64,000 nucleotides of DNA, from positions 1 through 64,000 of the forward strand of contig CAZPWQ010000005.1 in assembly GCA_964590495.1 (NCBI GenBank), read 5' to 3'. The DNA comes from CAZPWQ01 sp964590495. GTDB taxonomy: Bacteria > Bacteroidota > Rhodothermia > Balneolales > Balneolaceae. Positions 24,943 to 35,900 of the stretch are shown in pieces. The translations under genes and the position numbers were made by a program. The notes under the pieces were generated by a model. That model had not been told where the DNA came from. It worked only from the letters and a program-made list of their open reading frames with translations, and ran no database searches. Position 1 is the stretch's first letter. Every line of letters begins with the position of its first letter.

Positions 24943-26017
24943 AACCGATATAAAATATTCAAAAACATACGGCATCCACATCGGCAGAAATCTGGATAGT
25001 GAATTCCGGGATTTCTGCAATGATAAATATTCGCCCCGGAAGATTTTTGTTGTGGTGGATGAATATGTTGACAGTTTACATCATGAAAAGATCCATTCCA
25101 TGTGCGGGGAATACTTCAGTGATGTTCACTTTATTCTGATCCCGGAAGGCGAAACATCCAAAGCGGTGAAAGAGTGGCAAAAAATTACAGACAGGATTTT
25201 GGAAGAAGATGTAGAACGGGAAACACCCTTGCTTGCCGCCGGGGGCGGAGTAACCGGAGATCTTGCCGGTTTCGCCGCGGCGTCTGTATTACGGGGTCTT
25301 CCGCTCTTGCATCTTCCTACGAGTCTGCTGGCTATGGTTGACAGTTCGATTGGTGGTAAAACCGGCGTGAATCATGCTACCGGAAAAAATCTTATCGGCG
25401 CGTTTTATCAGCCTGATGCCGTCTTTATGGACATTGATTTTCTGGAAACACTCGAACAAAAGGAATGGATAAACGGACTGGCGGAAATCATAAAATATGC
25501 AGCTATTCGAAATCCGGATCTGTTCGACCGCCTGGAGCATATGTCAGAGGAAGGTTTTAAACCGTCCGGGGAATGGATACAAGTGATAAAAGAAAGTGCG
25601 CAAATCAAGGTTGATATTGTTGAGGAAGATACTCTGGAGGCTGGAAACCGGGCTTTTTTGAATTTTGGCCATACCTTTGCACACGCCCTGGAAAATATTT
25701 CAGGCTATGGAGATATCTCCCACGGACAAGCAGTTTTTGTAGGAATGATGGCTGCCGGTTTCCTGTCAGAGAAATTAGGTTATAAAATAAATAAGGCACG
25801 TTTCGACACCTTTTTACCGTTATATTCTACCATAGGGGATTTGCTCCCTGAAAACAGCAGGAAACTGGTTGAAGCCATGAAATCCGATAAAAAGGTAAAG
25901 AATAATGTTATTCGATTGATCCTGCTTGAGGAATGGGGAAAGCCTTTTATATATGAATGTGATAATCATGACATGTTACATGAGGCATGGGATTATGCAC
26001 TAAACGAAATCAGGTAA
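24926..26017 (+). CDS. aroB: 3-dehydroquinate synthase
   Basis: NAD- and metal-dependent enzyme converting DAHP to 3-dehydroquinate, the second shikimate-pathway step. It has 363 residues. The glycine-rich GGGVTGDLAGFAAASVLRG is at about 105-123, followed by LLAMVDSSIGGKTGVNH. NFGHTFAHALE (246-256) contains metal-binding histidine, and EIIKYA lies between them. It is paired with aroK through an overlap, a common arrangement; tamB follows after 18 bases. Confidence 0.96.
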   Translation: MSQVIRTDIKYSKTYGIHIGRNLDSEFRDFCNDKYSPRKIFVVVDEYVDSLHHEKIHSMCGEYFSDVHFILIPEGETSKAVKEWQKITDRILEEDVERETPLLAAGGGVTGDLAGFAAASVLRGLPLLHLPTSLLAMVDSSIGGKTGVNHATGKNLIGAFYQPDAVFMDIDFLETLEQKEWINGLAEIIKYAAIRNPDLFDRLEHMSEEGFKPSGEWIQVIKESAQIKVDIVEEDTLEAGNRAFLNFGHTFAHALENISGYGDISHGQAVFVGMMAAGFLSEKLGYKINKARFDTFLPLYSTIGDLLPENSRKLVEAMKSDKKVKNNVIRLILLEEWGKPFIYECDNHDMLHEAWDYALNEIR

Positions 26018-26035
26018 TTATTTTAGAGTTTATAC

Positions 26036-29000
26036 GTGTTCTATCGATGGTTACATAATATCTGGAAATATTTTTGGACTGTTGTCCTGACTCTTCTGCT
26101 TGTAATTATTTTTCTGGCCGGCGGATTTTTTGGACTCCTGCAACTTGATACGAGTAAGATCTATATCACGGAAAGGATTGAGACAGAGTTTGAAAAACAA
26201 TATGAAGAACAGTTATCAATAGGAAATCTTGACGGCCTTTTACCCTTCAATATCGAGTTTCAGGATGTGGTTGTTACTTCAGATTCCCCTTCCGGTGATA
26301 CACTGGTGAATATTGCGCGGATTAATTCTGAAGTGGACCTGTGGGGGCTTCTTCAAAACAGACTTACATTCACCGGTTTCTCCATTGACCATCCTGAAAT
26401 AAATCTTAAGAGGAATGAAGCGGGAGAAATTACCTTCCTGAATCAAAAGACTACACCTTCCGGTGATGCTGCTCAGAGTGACAGAATGATAGTTCCCAGA
26501 GTAGAAATCATTGCACCAATGGTCAATATTTTGAATGGCCGGTTCTTTTTCGAACCAAATAATGGTAACAGTCAGGGAAACTTGCCTGACCGTTTCATTG
26601 TGGAAAATATAAATGCGAATTTCTTTTTGCAATTAACTGATGAACAGCGCTACCTGGATATAGAAAATTTCTCTGCCTTCTCAGAAGAACTGGATTTGAA
26701 AGAGATCTATCTAAACGGACAGGTTTACAATGATAACAGATACCTGGAATTTAATTCTTTTAATATTCGCACTCTTAATTCAAATCTTACTATAAGTGGT
26801 GAAATCGATGGAGTTGATCTCTATCAACCCAATCTTTCGGATCAGTTTTTCAGTGGCAGGTACAATCTGGATATTGAATCACCGGGTTTTATTCTGACAG
26901 AGTTTGACGATCTGGTTCCGGCACTTCCTGCCATACCGGAACCGCTTACTTTTGAATTTAATACAGATGGTACTGCCGATTCGCTCTGGGTTGATAATTT
27001 CAGTCTCGGAATTGGAGATAGTTTTATCAGCATCAACGGATTATTAAGGAATTTGTATAATCGGCAGAATTTCAATTACCGGTTAGCTATTGCCGAAACG
27101 GAGCTCCGGAAGCGGGATGTTGAACATCTTTTGGGAACGCTGGATGCAACTCAGTACAGGGTTTTGGAAAATTTGAGATTCAGGGGAAATGCCAATGGCA
27201 GCCTCGACTCTGTGTTCGTTGATTTAAACCTGTTGAGTCCGCATGGTGAATTATCTATGAAAGGCGGTAGCCAGTTACGGTCTCCGTATCAATACAGTGG
27301 CTCCTTAAGCGGAAAAAACCTGGATATCGCTCCCTTATTTGAAATACCCGTTGATACTACATCATTGAATTTTGATTCCTATTTATCGGGTATGGGTTTT
27401 ACCATGGAAGATGCCATCGCGGAACTGTCGACTACCTTTTATAACAGTTTTATAGATGAAAAAAGATTCGAAAGACTGGATTTGAACTCATCGCTGGTAA
27501 ACGGTTTGCTGAAACAGGAATACAGGTATAGAAACCGCGACGAAACTGTGGAAGGCGACGGATGGATCGATTTTAGTAAGAATACCCCCCAGCTTACCCA
27601 TCAAGGTACTGCCGGTAACCTGGATCTGGCTGCAATATTCGGTACCGGTATTGCTACAACAAAATTAAACCTGAATTACAAGGTAGAATTGACAGGATTA
27701 AAAGCAGACAGAATGGAAGGTCGTGCCAACCTTGATATAAATCCCTCTGTTTTTAACGGGGATTCAGTACGGGCTCACCAGTTGTACATGGACCTTGATT
27801 CCCCGGACAACGAAGCGCGTACTTTCAGACTTACCAGTTCTCTGGTCGATATGAATATTACCGGCCAGATATATCCCTCTCTTCTGGCAGAGCAATTACG
27901 CTATTGGGGCGGTTATCTGGAAAATCGCTTCAAATCAGAAATATTACTTCAGGGAGAACCCGATTCCGTTGTCTATACCGGGAAGCAGCCGGAAGATCTG
28001 CTGGTATTGGATGGCACAATTCAGCTTAAAGATCTGAGCCTTATTAAAAATTATTTTCCTGATTTTCCCAGTACCAGAACCGATTCCAGGATTAACTTCA
28101 ATCTTAATACAGAGGGGAATCGATTACTGTTATCAGCTGACATGAAGGCCGACATGCTCCATTACGGGAATTGGAATATTCAAAATGGCAGGGCACAATT
28201 GACCGCCAATTTCAGAAGCGACAGGAAGTTTAAAGAATTTTCACGCCTTGATTTTAAAACAGAAATAAATCAGTTTCGTTCATCGAATGTAGACCTGGAT
28301 TCTGTTGTTATCAATTTGACAGCTGAACAGGATTCCCTCTTTATGCAGCAACAGATTAGAAGCATTTCCGGTGATGCCCGCTTAAATCTATCCAGTAGCG
28401 CATCATATCAAGACTCAGTGTTGGCAGTGTCTGTGGATGATTTCTTTCTCGGAAATGAAGAATATGCGTGGCAGGGACAGGAAAAACCTACTTTTTCTTA
28501 TGACAGGGACGGGAGGTTGTTTTTTCATGATTTTAGATTTGAGAACCTAAATGAATTCGTCGAGCTTCAGGGGGTTATGAGTGCCGATAGACAGGATTCC
28601 GTGAAATATACGCTGTCGGAAGTTAATCTTAAACGGATTTCCGACCTTATTAAGGGGAAGGTGAGTTTCGACGGCATACTCAATGGAACAGTTGTTACAC
28701 AATCTCTGACAGAACGCCCCACTATACAGGGAGAACTGGCTGTTAACCAGTTTAGGTTGGATGAGCGTCTGATTGGCGATGCCACATTTCAAAGTCGGTA
28801 CAATCCAGACCGTGATCGTTTTGATACCGAAATCAATGTTATTACCGATCCTGAAAAATACAGCCAATACTTGAACGAAAACGATGAGATCGGGCAGAAT
28901 ATAAAACTGGACGGGTACTTTGTAACTCCGGAACCGGAAGCAAAACAGGATACGGTATATTATTTTGATGCCAATTTTGAGGAAATTGACCTGTGGGTCG

Positions 29001-30769
29001 TGACACTGATTGTAGATAATGTTTTCAGTGAAATTGAGGGGCTGGCTTCGGGCGAGGGTTACATCACGGGCAATCTTGATGATTTTGATTTTCATGCCGA
29101 TTTCATGACTGAAAACGTTTTTGCCAGACCCAGATTTGTTGAAACTAATTACTTTATTAACGGACCTGTTTCAGTGGACCGGCACGACGGTGTCGTCCTG
29201 GATTCCCTGAGTATGCTCGATACTAAAGGTGGTACCGGAACAGTTTGGGGGACCATAGACCTGAATAATTTTGAACCGGGTACCTATCTTGATCTGTCGC
29301 TTGATATGAATAGACTTCAGTTTATGAATAATGAGTTCGATCCGGATATTCCTTTTTATGGTAATATTTCGGGTACCGGATCGGTAAAGCTGGATGGTTC
29401 TAATACCGATATGTTTCTTAGAACAGAAAAACCTGTTGTAGTGACGTCTGATTCAGAGGTTTCAATACCGTTGATTGAAGAAACCACTCTCAGTGGAAAC
29501 AATCGGTTTATCCGCTTTGTGGATTCTTTTGATGAACAGGAGTCGTCAACATTATCCATGGATAACGGCGCTCAAAACGATACCACCGGCAACAGTCAGG
29601 AAGAGAATTTGGAGGCTGCGATAAAAGACCTTACGTTTAGCGAACGTGTTGATCTGGATCTTCAGTTTGATGCTCCCTCCGGAGTTTTTGTGAGACTTAT
29701 TTTTGATCCTGTTACCGGTGAAATCCTGCGGTCGCAGGGTAACGGTCAGCTGCGGATCACCATGCAAGACGAGGATGTACAGATGTTTGGCAGTTATAAA
29801 ATTTCTTCAGGGAACTATCAGTTTGTCAGCGGAGAGATTTTCAGCCGGAGGCTTGAGCTTGAACCCGGTGGTTCTATTCTTTGGGAGGGTGATCCCGATA
29901 ATGCGCGTTTGGATATCAGTGCAGTCTATAGGGCCAGGCCTAATATTGCATCTTTGACCTCGCGTGCATCCAACGATGCTACATCACAAAATTCAAGTCA
30001 GCAGGTACCGGTCGATCTTATTGTCAATATTACCGGTACAGTCACTGCTGTCCAAAATGAATATTTTTTCAGACTGCCGAATTCCCTTGAAATATCTTCC
30101 AGTTCTACTTTGTCATACAGGCTGAATCAGATTAATCGTGATGAGCAGGAAAAGCTCATCCAGGCAACCAGTATTCTTGTTACAGGGCAGTTTATTCCAT
30201 CACAGAATGCAGAAAATGCTACGGCATCACTCAGTCAAAGTATTACAAGAGGCTCAGCAGTTATTAATCCATTGCTTTCAAACCAGGTAATCAGTCCTTT
30301 GCTTTCAAATCAGATAAATTCACTGTTAAACAGTGACGTCAGTCGATTTGATATCGACTTTAATCTGAACGCCTATAATGAAATTGATTTGGGTATTGCT
30401 TTGCGCTTGTATAATGACAGGCTCATTTTAAGGCGTGAAGGACAGATTACCGGCGGTACCAGTGAAAGTTCAATTGGTGATCGCATTGGTGATCTTAATG
30501 CCACTTACAGGATACGCAGGGGATTATCTCTGACAGCATTTCACAGGCAGGATCAAATCCTTGGTAATATAGCCAACAGCTCACAGACCGGAGATGTTAC
30601 ACCCAGTGTCGATGGCATAGGACTTGAAGCTCAGGTACAATATAATACCTGGCATGAGTTAGTAAACCGGATAACTTCCACGTTTGATAAACTCTTTGGA
30701 ATCAAAGAAGAGGAAGCGAAGGAAATTGACGAAGAAAATAAAATAACCGAGATTTTAAATAAGAATTAA
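26036..30769 (+). CDS. tamB: TamB-like translocation and assembly module protein
   Basis: Very long AsmA/VPS13-type bridge protein of 1577 residues. An N-terminal anchor helix (about 15-37, VVLTLLLVIIFLAGGFFGLL) is followed by repeated beta-rich units spanning the periplasm. The DUF490/TamB C-terminal domain lies at about 1210-1577, containing LDISAVYRARPNIASL, VDLIVNITGTV and LRREGQITGGTSESSIGDRI. Such proteins work with Omp85-family TamA/BamA barrels and are implicated in outer-membrane protein assembly and phospholipid transport. The start is a GTG 18 bases after aroB; no ATG nearby gives an N-terminal anchor. An Omp85-like protein is encoded two genes downstream and could be its partner, which is inference. 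Confidence 0.88.
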   Translation: MFYRWLHNIWKYFWTVVLTLLLVIIFLAGGFFGLLQLDTSKIYITERIETEFEKQYEEQLSIGNLDGLLPFNIEFQDVVVTSDSPSGDTLVNIARINSEVDLWGLLQNRLTFTGFSIDHPEINLKRNEAGEITFLNQKTTPSGDAAQSDRMIVPRVEIIAPMVNILNGRFFFEPNNGNSQGNLPDRFIVENINANFFLQLTDEQRYLDIENFSAFSEELDLKEIYLNGQVYNDNRYLEFNSFNIRTLNSNLTISGEIDGVDLYQPNLSDQFFSGRYNLDIESPGFILTEFDDLVPALPAIPEPLTFEFNTDGTADSLWVDNFSLGIGDSFISINGLLRNLYNRQNFNYRLAIAETELRKRDVEHLLGTLDATQYRVLENLRFRGNANGSLDSVFVDLNLLSPHGELSMKGGSQLRSPYQYSGSLSGKNLDIAPLFEIPVDTTSLNFDSYLSGMGFTMEDAIAELSTTFYNSFIDEKRFERLDLNSSLVNGLLKQEYRYRNRDETVEGDGWIDFSKNTPQLTHQGTAGNLDLAAIFGTGIATTKLNLNYKVELTGLKADRMEGRANLDINPSVFNGDSVRAHQLYMDLDSPDNEARTFRLTSSLVDMNITGQIYPSLLAEQLRYWGGYLENRFKSEILLQGEPDSVVYTGKQPEDLLVLDGTIQLKDLSLIKNYFPDFPSTRTDSRINFNLNTEGNRLLLSADMKADMLHYGNWNIQNGRAQLTANFRSDRKFKEFSRLDFKTEINQFRSSNVDLDSVVINLTAEQDSLFMQQQIRSISGDARLNLSSSASYQDSVLAVSVDDFFLGNEEYAWQGQEKPTFSYDRDGRLFFHDFRFENLNEFVELQGVMSADRQDSVKYTLSEVNLKRISDLIKGKVSFDGILNGTVVTQSLTERPTIQGELAVNQFRLDERLIGDATFQSRYNPDRDRFDTEINVITDPEKYSQYLNENDEIGQNIKLDGYFVTPEPEAKQDTVYYFDANFEEIDLWVVTLIVDNVFSEIEGLASGEGYITGNLDDFDFHADFMTENVFARPRFVETNYFINGPVSVDRHDGVVLDSLSMLDTKGGTGTVWGTIDLNNFEPGTYLDLSLDMNRLQFMNNEFDPDIPFYGNISGTGSVKLDGSNTDMFLRTEKPVVVTSDSEVSIPLIEETTLSGNNRFIRFVDSFDEQESSTLSMDNGAQNDTTGNSQEENLEAAIKDLTFSERVDLDLQFDAPSGVFVRLIFDPVTGEILRSQGNGQLRITMQDEDVQMFGSYKISSGNYQFVSGEIFSRRLELEPGGSILWEGDPDNARLDISAVYRARPNIASLTSRASNDATSQNSSQQVPVDLIVNITGTVTAVQNEYFFRLPNSLEISSSSTLSYRLNQINRDEQEKLIQATSILVTGQFIPSQNAENATASLSQSITRGSAVINPLLSNQVISPLLSNQINSLLNSDVSRFDIDFNLNAYNEIDLGIALRLYNDRLILRREGQITGGTSESSIGDRIGDLNATYRIRRGLSLTAFHRQDQILGNIANSSQTGDVTPSVDGIGLEAQVQYNTWHELVNRITSTFDKLFGIKEEEAKEIDEENKITEILNKN

Positions 30770-30791
30770 GAAAAAATTTAGAAGACACTTA

Positions 30792-32969
30792 ATGAGTAAC
30801 GAGAAAAATACATTCGAAGAAATCATTCTGGATATACTGCAGAAAAATCCTCAATCCCATTTGTCGTTTGATCTGCTGCAAAATATCCTGCAGGTAGAAG
30901 ATAAAAAGGATAATCAGCGTTTAAAAGATGCTATCAACAATCTGTATGACCGTGATTTGATTGAGAAGCGGAAGGGGGGAGCTATCCAGCTTTCTCCCAA
31001 CGGAAATAGTAAGGGAAAAGATAAAAGAGAGAGAAGAGATCCAAACATTGTAACGGGCAAAATAGATATCAGCCGCCGCGGTACGGGCTATTTAATCACC
31101 GAGCAGTTTGATGAAGATGTTCTTGTTTCATCCAACCAGCTTAAGACAGCCCTCCAGGATGATATCGTAAAGGTACAGCTCTCCGGCAAGAAAGGCAGGG
31201 CCGGCCGGCGCGAAGGGAAGATCGTGGAAATCCTTGAACGGGGTCGTGATATGTTTGTGGGTACACTCAAGAAGCAGGGAGCACAAAATTATGTGATCGA
31301 AACAGATGAAAAATCAGCTCACACCGACTTTTTTGTACTTCCCGGGAATATCAATAATGCCAAAAACGGGGACAAAGTTATTTTTGAACTTATAGATTGG
31401 GTTCATCCCCGGTCGCTTCCCGAAGGAAAAATCATTGAAGTTCTGGGTAAGGAAGGAACCAACAATGCCAGCATACTTTCCATTTTGGCGGAAAACCAAA
31501 TTAAAGCTTCATTTCCTCCTGACGTAGAACAATATGTGGAAGATATACCAACTGAAATTCCCGAGAGGGAGATTATGAGTCGTCGCGACATACGGAATGA
31601 GACGGTATTCACGATAGATCCCGAAGATGCCAAAGATTTTGACGACGGACTCAGCATTAAGGTACTGGATAACGGTAATTACTATCTGGGGGTACATATT
31701 GCTGATGTAAGCCATTATATGTCTCAGAATTCAGTACTTGATGAAGAAGGTTATAAGCGGGCGACCAGTGTTTATCTCGTAGACCGGGTAATCCCGATGC
31801 TTCCGGAAAAACTCAGTAATGTTGTCTGCAGTCTTCGTCCGAATGAAGACAAGCTTGCTTACAGCTGTTTCATGGAAATTGCACCCAACGGTAAGCTGGT
31901 TGATTATTCCATTGAGGAAACGGTTATCCATTCCGACCGGCGGTTTACCTATGAACAGGCCCAGGAAGTAATTGACGGAAGAGACAGCAAGTATTCTACT
32001 GAAATACAAACAGCGGCAAAGCTGGCCAATATACTGCTGGATAAACGTTTCAAAGAAGGCAGTATCAACTTTGAAACTCCCGAGCCTAAATTTGTACTTG
32101 ATGATGACGGCACTCCCCTGGAGGTCATTTTGAAGAAAAGAGTTTTTGCTCATAAACTTATTGAAGAATGCATGCTGATGGCAAACCGGACCGTTGCCTA
32201 TCATATTGAAAATCTTCGCCGGCAATCCGGTAAGAAGAAAACAAAAGATCTTTTTCCGTTCTTTTATCGTATCCATGATAAGCCTGATGCTGAAAAACTT
32301 AAGAATATCAGGGATAATGTGAAGCCGATCGGCATCGATTTTCGCATTGAAAGCCAAACAGTGAGTTCTAAAGCGATAAATGTACTGCTGGAGCAAATTA
32401 AAGATACTTCAATGGAACTGACAGTCAACGATTTGATCTTGCGGGCAATGGCCAAAGCAGAGTACAGTCCTGATAACATAGGTCACTTTGGATTAGGATT
32501 TAAACATTATTCACACTTTACCAGTCCCATCAGACGTTATCCGGATGTAATTGTACACAGACTACTTAAAGCTTATGCTGCAGGGAAATCAGGTTATAAG
32601 CATACGGAACTTAAGAAGATGGGTACTCATACCAGTGAGAAGGAACGTTCGGCTATAGATGCTGAACGGGACTCAGTGAAACTCAAGCAGGTGGAATATC
32701 TCAGCAAGCATCTTGGTGAAAATTTCGACGGGGTGATCAGCGGGGTTATGGATAAAGGTATCTTCGTCAATTTGAAAGATATTTATTGTGAAGGTATGAT
32801 CCGCGTCAGTGATTTGTCAGATGATTATTATGTTTATGACGAAAAACGTCACTGCCTGGTAGGTCGTAATCACGGAAAAAAATATCAGCTGGGGAAAGAT
32901 ATTCGTGTAAAAGTTGTTAGAACTGATATAGAAGCTCGACAAATAGACTTCAAACTTGTCGATGATTAA
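30792..32969 (+). CDS. rnr: Ribonuclease R
   Basis: Processive 3'-5' exoribonuclease of the RNB family, 725 residues. An N-terminal winged-helix domain (about 1-65) is followed by cold-shock domains (about 80-235). The RNB catalytic domain carries TIDPEDAKDFDDGLSI at about 274-289, with its cluster of catalytic aspartates, and HFTSPIRRYPDVIVHRLL near 575. A C-terminal S1 domain begins at about 635 (GVISGVMDKGIFVNL). It lies 22 bases after tamB and 27 bases before the next gene, within the same plus-strand run. Confidence 0.96.
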   Translation: MSNEKNTFEEIILDILQKNPQSHLSFDLLQNILQVEDKKDNQRLKDAINNLYDRDLIEKRKGGAIQLSPNGNSKGKDKRERRDPNIVTGKIDISRRGTGYLITEQFDEDVLVSSNQLKTALQDDIVKVQLSGKKGRAGRREGKIVEILERGRDMFVGTLKKQGAQNYVIETDEKSAHTDFFVLPGNINNAKNGDKVIFELIDWVHPRSLPEGKIIEVLGKEGTNNASILSILAENQIKASFPPDVEQYVEDIPTEIPEREIMSRRDIRNETVFTIDPEDAKDFDDGLSIKVLDNGNYYLGVHIADVSHYMSQNSVLDEEGYKRATSVYLVDRVIPMLPEKLSNVVCSLRPNEDKLAYSCFMEIAPNGKLVDYSIEETVIHSDRRFTYEQAQEVIDGRDSKYSTEIQTAAKLANILLDKRFKEGSINFETPEPKFVLDDDGTPLEVILKKRVFAHKLIEECMLMANRTVAYHIENLRRQSGKKKTKDLFPFFYRIHDKPDAEKLKNIRDNVKPIGIDFRIESQTVSSKAINVLLEQIKDTSMELTVNDLILRAMAKAEYSPDNIGHFGLGFKHYSHFTSPIRRYPDVIVHRLLKAYAAGKSGYKHTELKKMGTHTSEKERSAIDAERDSVKLKQVEYLSKHLGENFDGVISGVMDKGIFVNLKDIYCEGMIRVSDLSDDYYVYDEKRHCLVGRNHGKKYQLGKDIRVKVVRTDIEARQIDFKLVDD

Positions 32970-32996
32970 TAATGCGATCTCATAAATAAAAACGAT

Positions 32997-35900
32997 ATGA
33001 AGGTTTCCACATATACCAAATATGCGTTGGTCAGTATAACCGTACTAACATTTTTAGCGGTAGAAATACAGGAAGCACAGGCCCAGTATTTCTCCTTTGG
33101 CAAAAACCGGGTTCAGTATAGCGAGTTCGATTGGCGTTATATTCAATCGGAACATTTTGACGTCTATTACTATTCTTCTGAAAATTACGCGTTGGCTAAT
33201 TTTTCCTCTTTTGCCCTGGAAGCCGCTCTGCAGCAGATACAGGAAGATTTTGAGCACCAAATTGCCGACCGCATCCAGGTAATTATTTATGATTCCCACA
33301 ATGACTTCTCCCAGACAAATGTTGTTGCGCTGCCTGTTGATGCCGAGGGAATAGGAGGTGTGACCGACCTGTTTAAAAACAGGATAACCATGCCGTTCAA
33401 CGGCGATTATAATGATTTCAGAAGAGTTCTTCATCATGAGCTTGTTCATGCGGTAATCAATGATATGTATTACGGCGGCAGTGCTCAATCGCTTATAAGT
33501 GGAAGAACGCAATTGCAGATACCTCTCTGGTTTAATGAAGGTATGGCCGAATATTCCGCTTTGGGATGGGATGCAAATACGGATATGTGGATTCGCGATG
33601 CTGTCATTCACGATTATCTTCCTCCTATTGAGCGGCTGGGCGGGTATTTTGCATATCGCGGCGGCCAGTCCATGTGGAACTTTATCGTTGAAGAATACGG
33701 CCGCGAGAAAATAGGAGAGGTGATGCAGACGTTGAAAACGCAACGCAATGTAGATGGAACTTTTCAGCGAACACTGGGTCTGACAGTCGAAGAATTCTCG
33801 GACCGGTGGAGAGACTTCTATCGGAAAAGATACCTCCCCGAGGTTGCAGAACGTGAGAACATTAAAAGTTTTGGCACACAGGTTACTACCCGGAAAAAGT
33901 CGGGAACCTATAATACAAGTCCGTCGGTTTCCCCACAGGGTGATAAGATCGCCATGATAACCAACGCACGCGGATACTTTGATGTAGTTGTTGTTAGTGC
34001 AATCACAGGAGAAAAACTTAAAACTCTGATTAAAGGAAACGACAACGTCAATTTTGAAGAGCTTAATATTCTCAATCCCAATTTGAGCTGGTCACCCAGC
34101 GGAGACAGAATTGCCCTTTCGACAAAATCAAAAGGAAGGGATAATCTTGCAATCGTTGATTATAATTCAGGCGAAGTTAAAATAATCCGGCTCTCCAGGA
34201 TGGATGCTATCGGATCGGTGGCATGGTCGCCGGATGGGAATAAAATTGCTTTTGATGGAAATATCGGTCCGTACCAGGATATATATGTCTATAATCTGAA
34301 TAACGGCGAGTTCACCAATGTTACCAATGATGTTATTACAGATCATCAGCCGGCATGGGGTGGAGATTCCGAAACAATATATTTTACGTCCAGCCGCGGA
34401 AATCATCTTGAACTGAATTCTGTCAAAAACAATACACGGCTCTTGCTGGATGAAGATATGTACAGCAGTGATATCTACTCCGTACAACTCGGTTCGAATC
34501 GTGCGCAGCGCCTTACAATCACGCCGGAGTGGAATGAATATCAACCGATGACGACACGTGATGGACAATTGGTTTATATATCGGATGAAAATGGCATACC
34601 TAACATCTATCGGTTTAATCTCGAGGACCGTACATCGGTTCCGCTGACTAATCTCCAGACAGGGGTAATGCAGATGTCTATCAGTTCCGATGGCAGCCGT
34701 CTGGCTGTGAACACTGTTAATGAAGGATTTCTCGATATTTTTATGATCCGCTCTCCGTTTATGCGGGAGGTAGATACACCACTTTCAAGAAATGAGTGGG
34801 CCCAGAGAAGAACAAGTGAAAGTGAGGCTGAAAGAGTACCGGCTACCGGTTATGTACAACAGATGTTACGCACTACGCCGATCGACGAAACCAGCCTGAC
34901 CGAAAAAGTAGCTGATATGGTTGATGCCGTTCCCAAGCAGGTGGTGGGTGATACGCCGGTTCAGTCTGATACAACGGAACAAGACACGACAGATGAAGAC
35001 ACAATAGATTTTCGAAACTACGTGTTTGATTCTACTATCGAAGAGGATACTGCCTTTACCGAGGAGTACCTGGATGAAGCAAAGTTTCAAATAACAGATA
35101 ATAAAACGGAAGACGGTCGTTTTATCCCGCAGGATTATCGCCTGAAGTTTACAACCGACATCGCATTTGCCGGTGGCAGTATCTCAACTCAGTACGGAAC
35201 ATATGGTTTAACCCAAATTCTCTTCAGTGATCTGTTGGGCAATCATCAGATAGCGTTTGGCACCAATCTGAATTTTGACCTGCGAAACAGCAGCTATTTT
35301 TTGCAATATGCCTATCTGGAAAACCGTATGAACTGGTCGTTTAATTTTTTCCACAATGCAAGTAATTTCCAAACCTTTTCGGGACAGCTGGTGCGGTTCC
35401 GGACGATGGGTGGGGCAGTAAATATGCAGTACCCGATCGACAAGTTTACAAGAATTGATGCAAGTCTTTCTGTAATCAGCATTTCGCAGGATCTCGCCCT
35501 GGCATTTTCGGATTTTTCTCAAAATGAAAATTCTACATTTGCTTATCCGCAGGTTATCTACACCCGTGATAATACCTTGCGGGGATTTATAACACCTGTT
35601 GGCGGTTCACGTTATTCAGTTAGTCTGGCAGGAAGCCCTCCTGTCACCAATGAGACGCTTCAATTTGCATCGATATTGGGTGATTATCGCAAATATTTCA
35701 ACCTTGGGTCAGGCTATTCGTTTGCTTTACGTGGTTCCGGTGCTGCCTCCTTCGGACGAGATTCACAGACTTTCTTTATGGGGGGTATGCTCGGCTGGAT
35801 CAATCAGCGGTTTTCAGGGCGTTCAATACCGATAGATCGACTGGGAGAGAGATTTTTTACATTACCTGCTGTCCCTCTGCGCGGGCATGAGTTTAATGCC

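Noticed and set aside
31731..32396. 221-codon open frame antisense to rnr
   Set aside because: Lies in the RNB catalytic domain of a clearly real gene; no coding signature.
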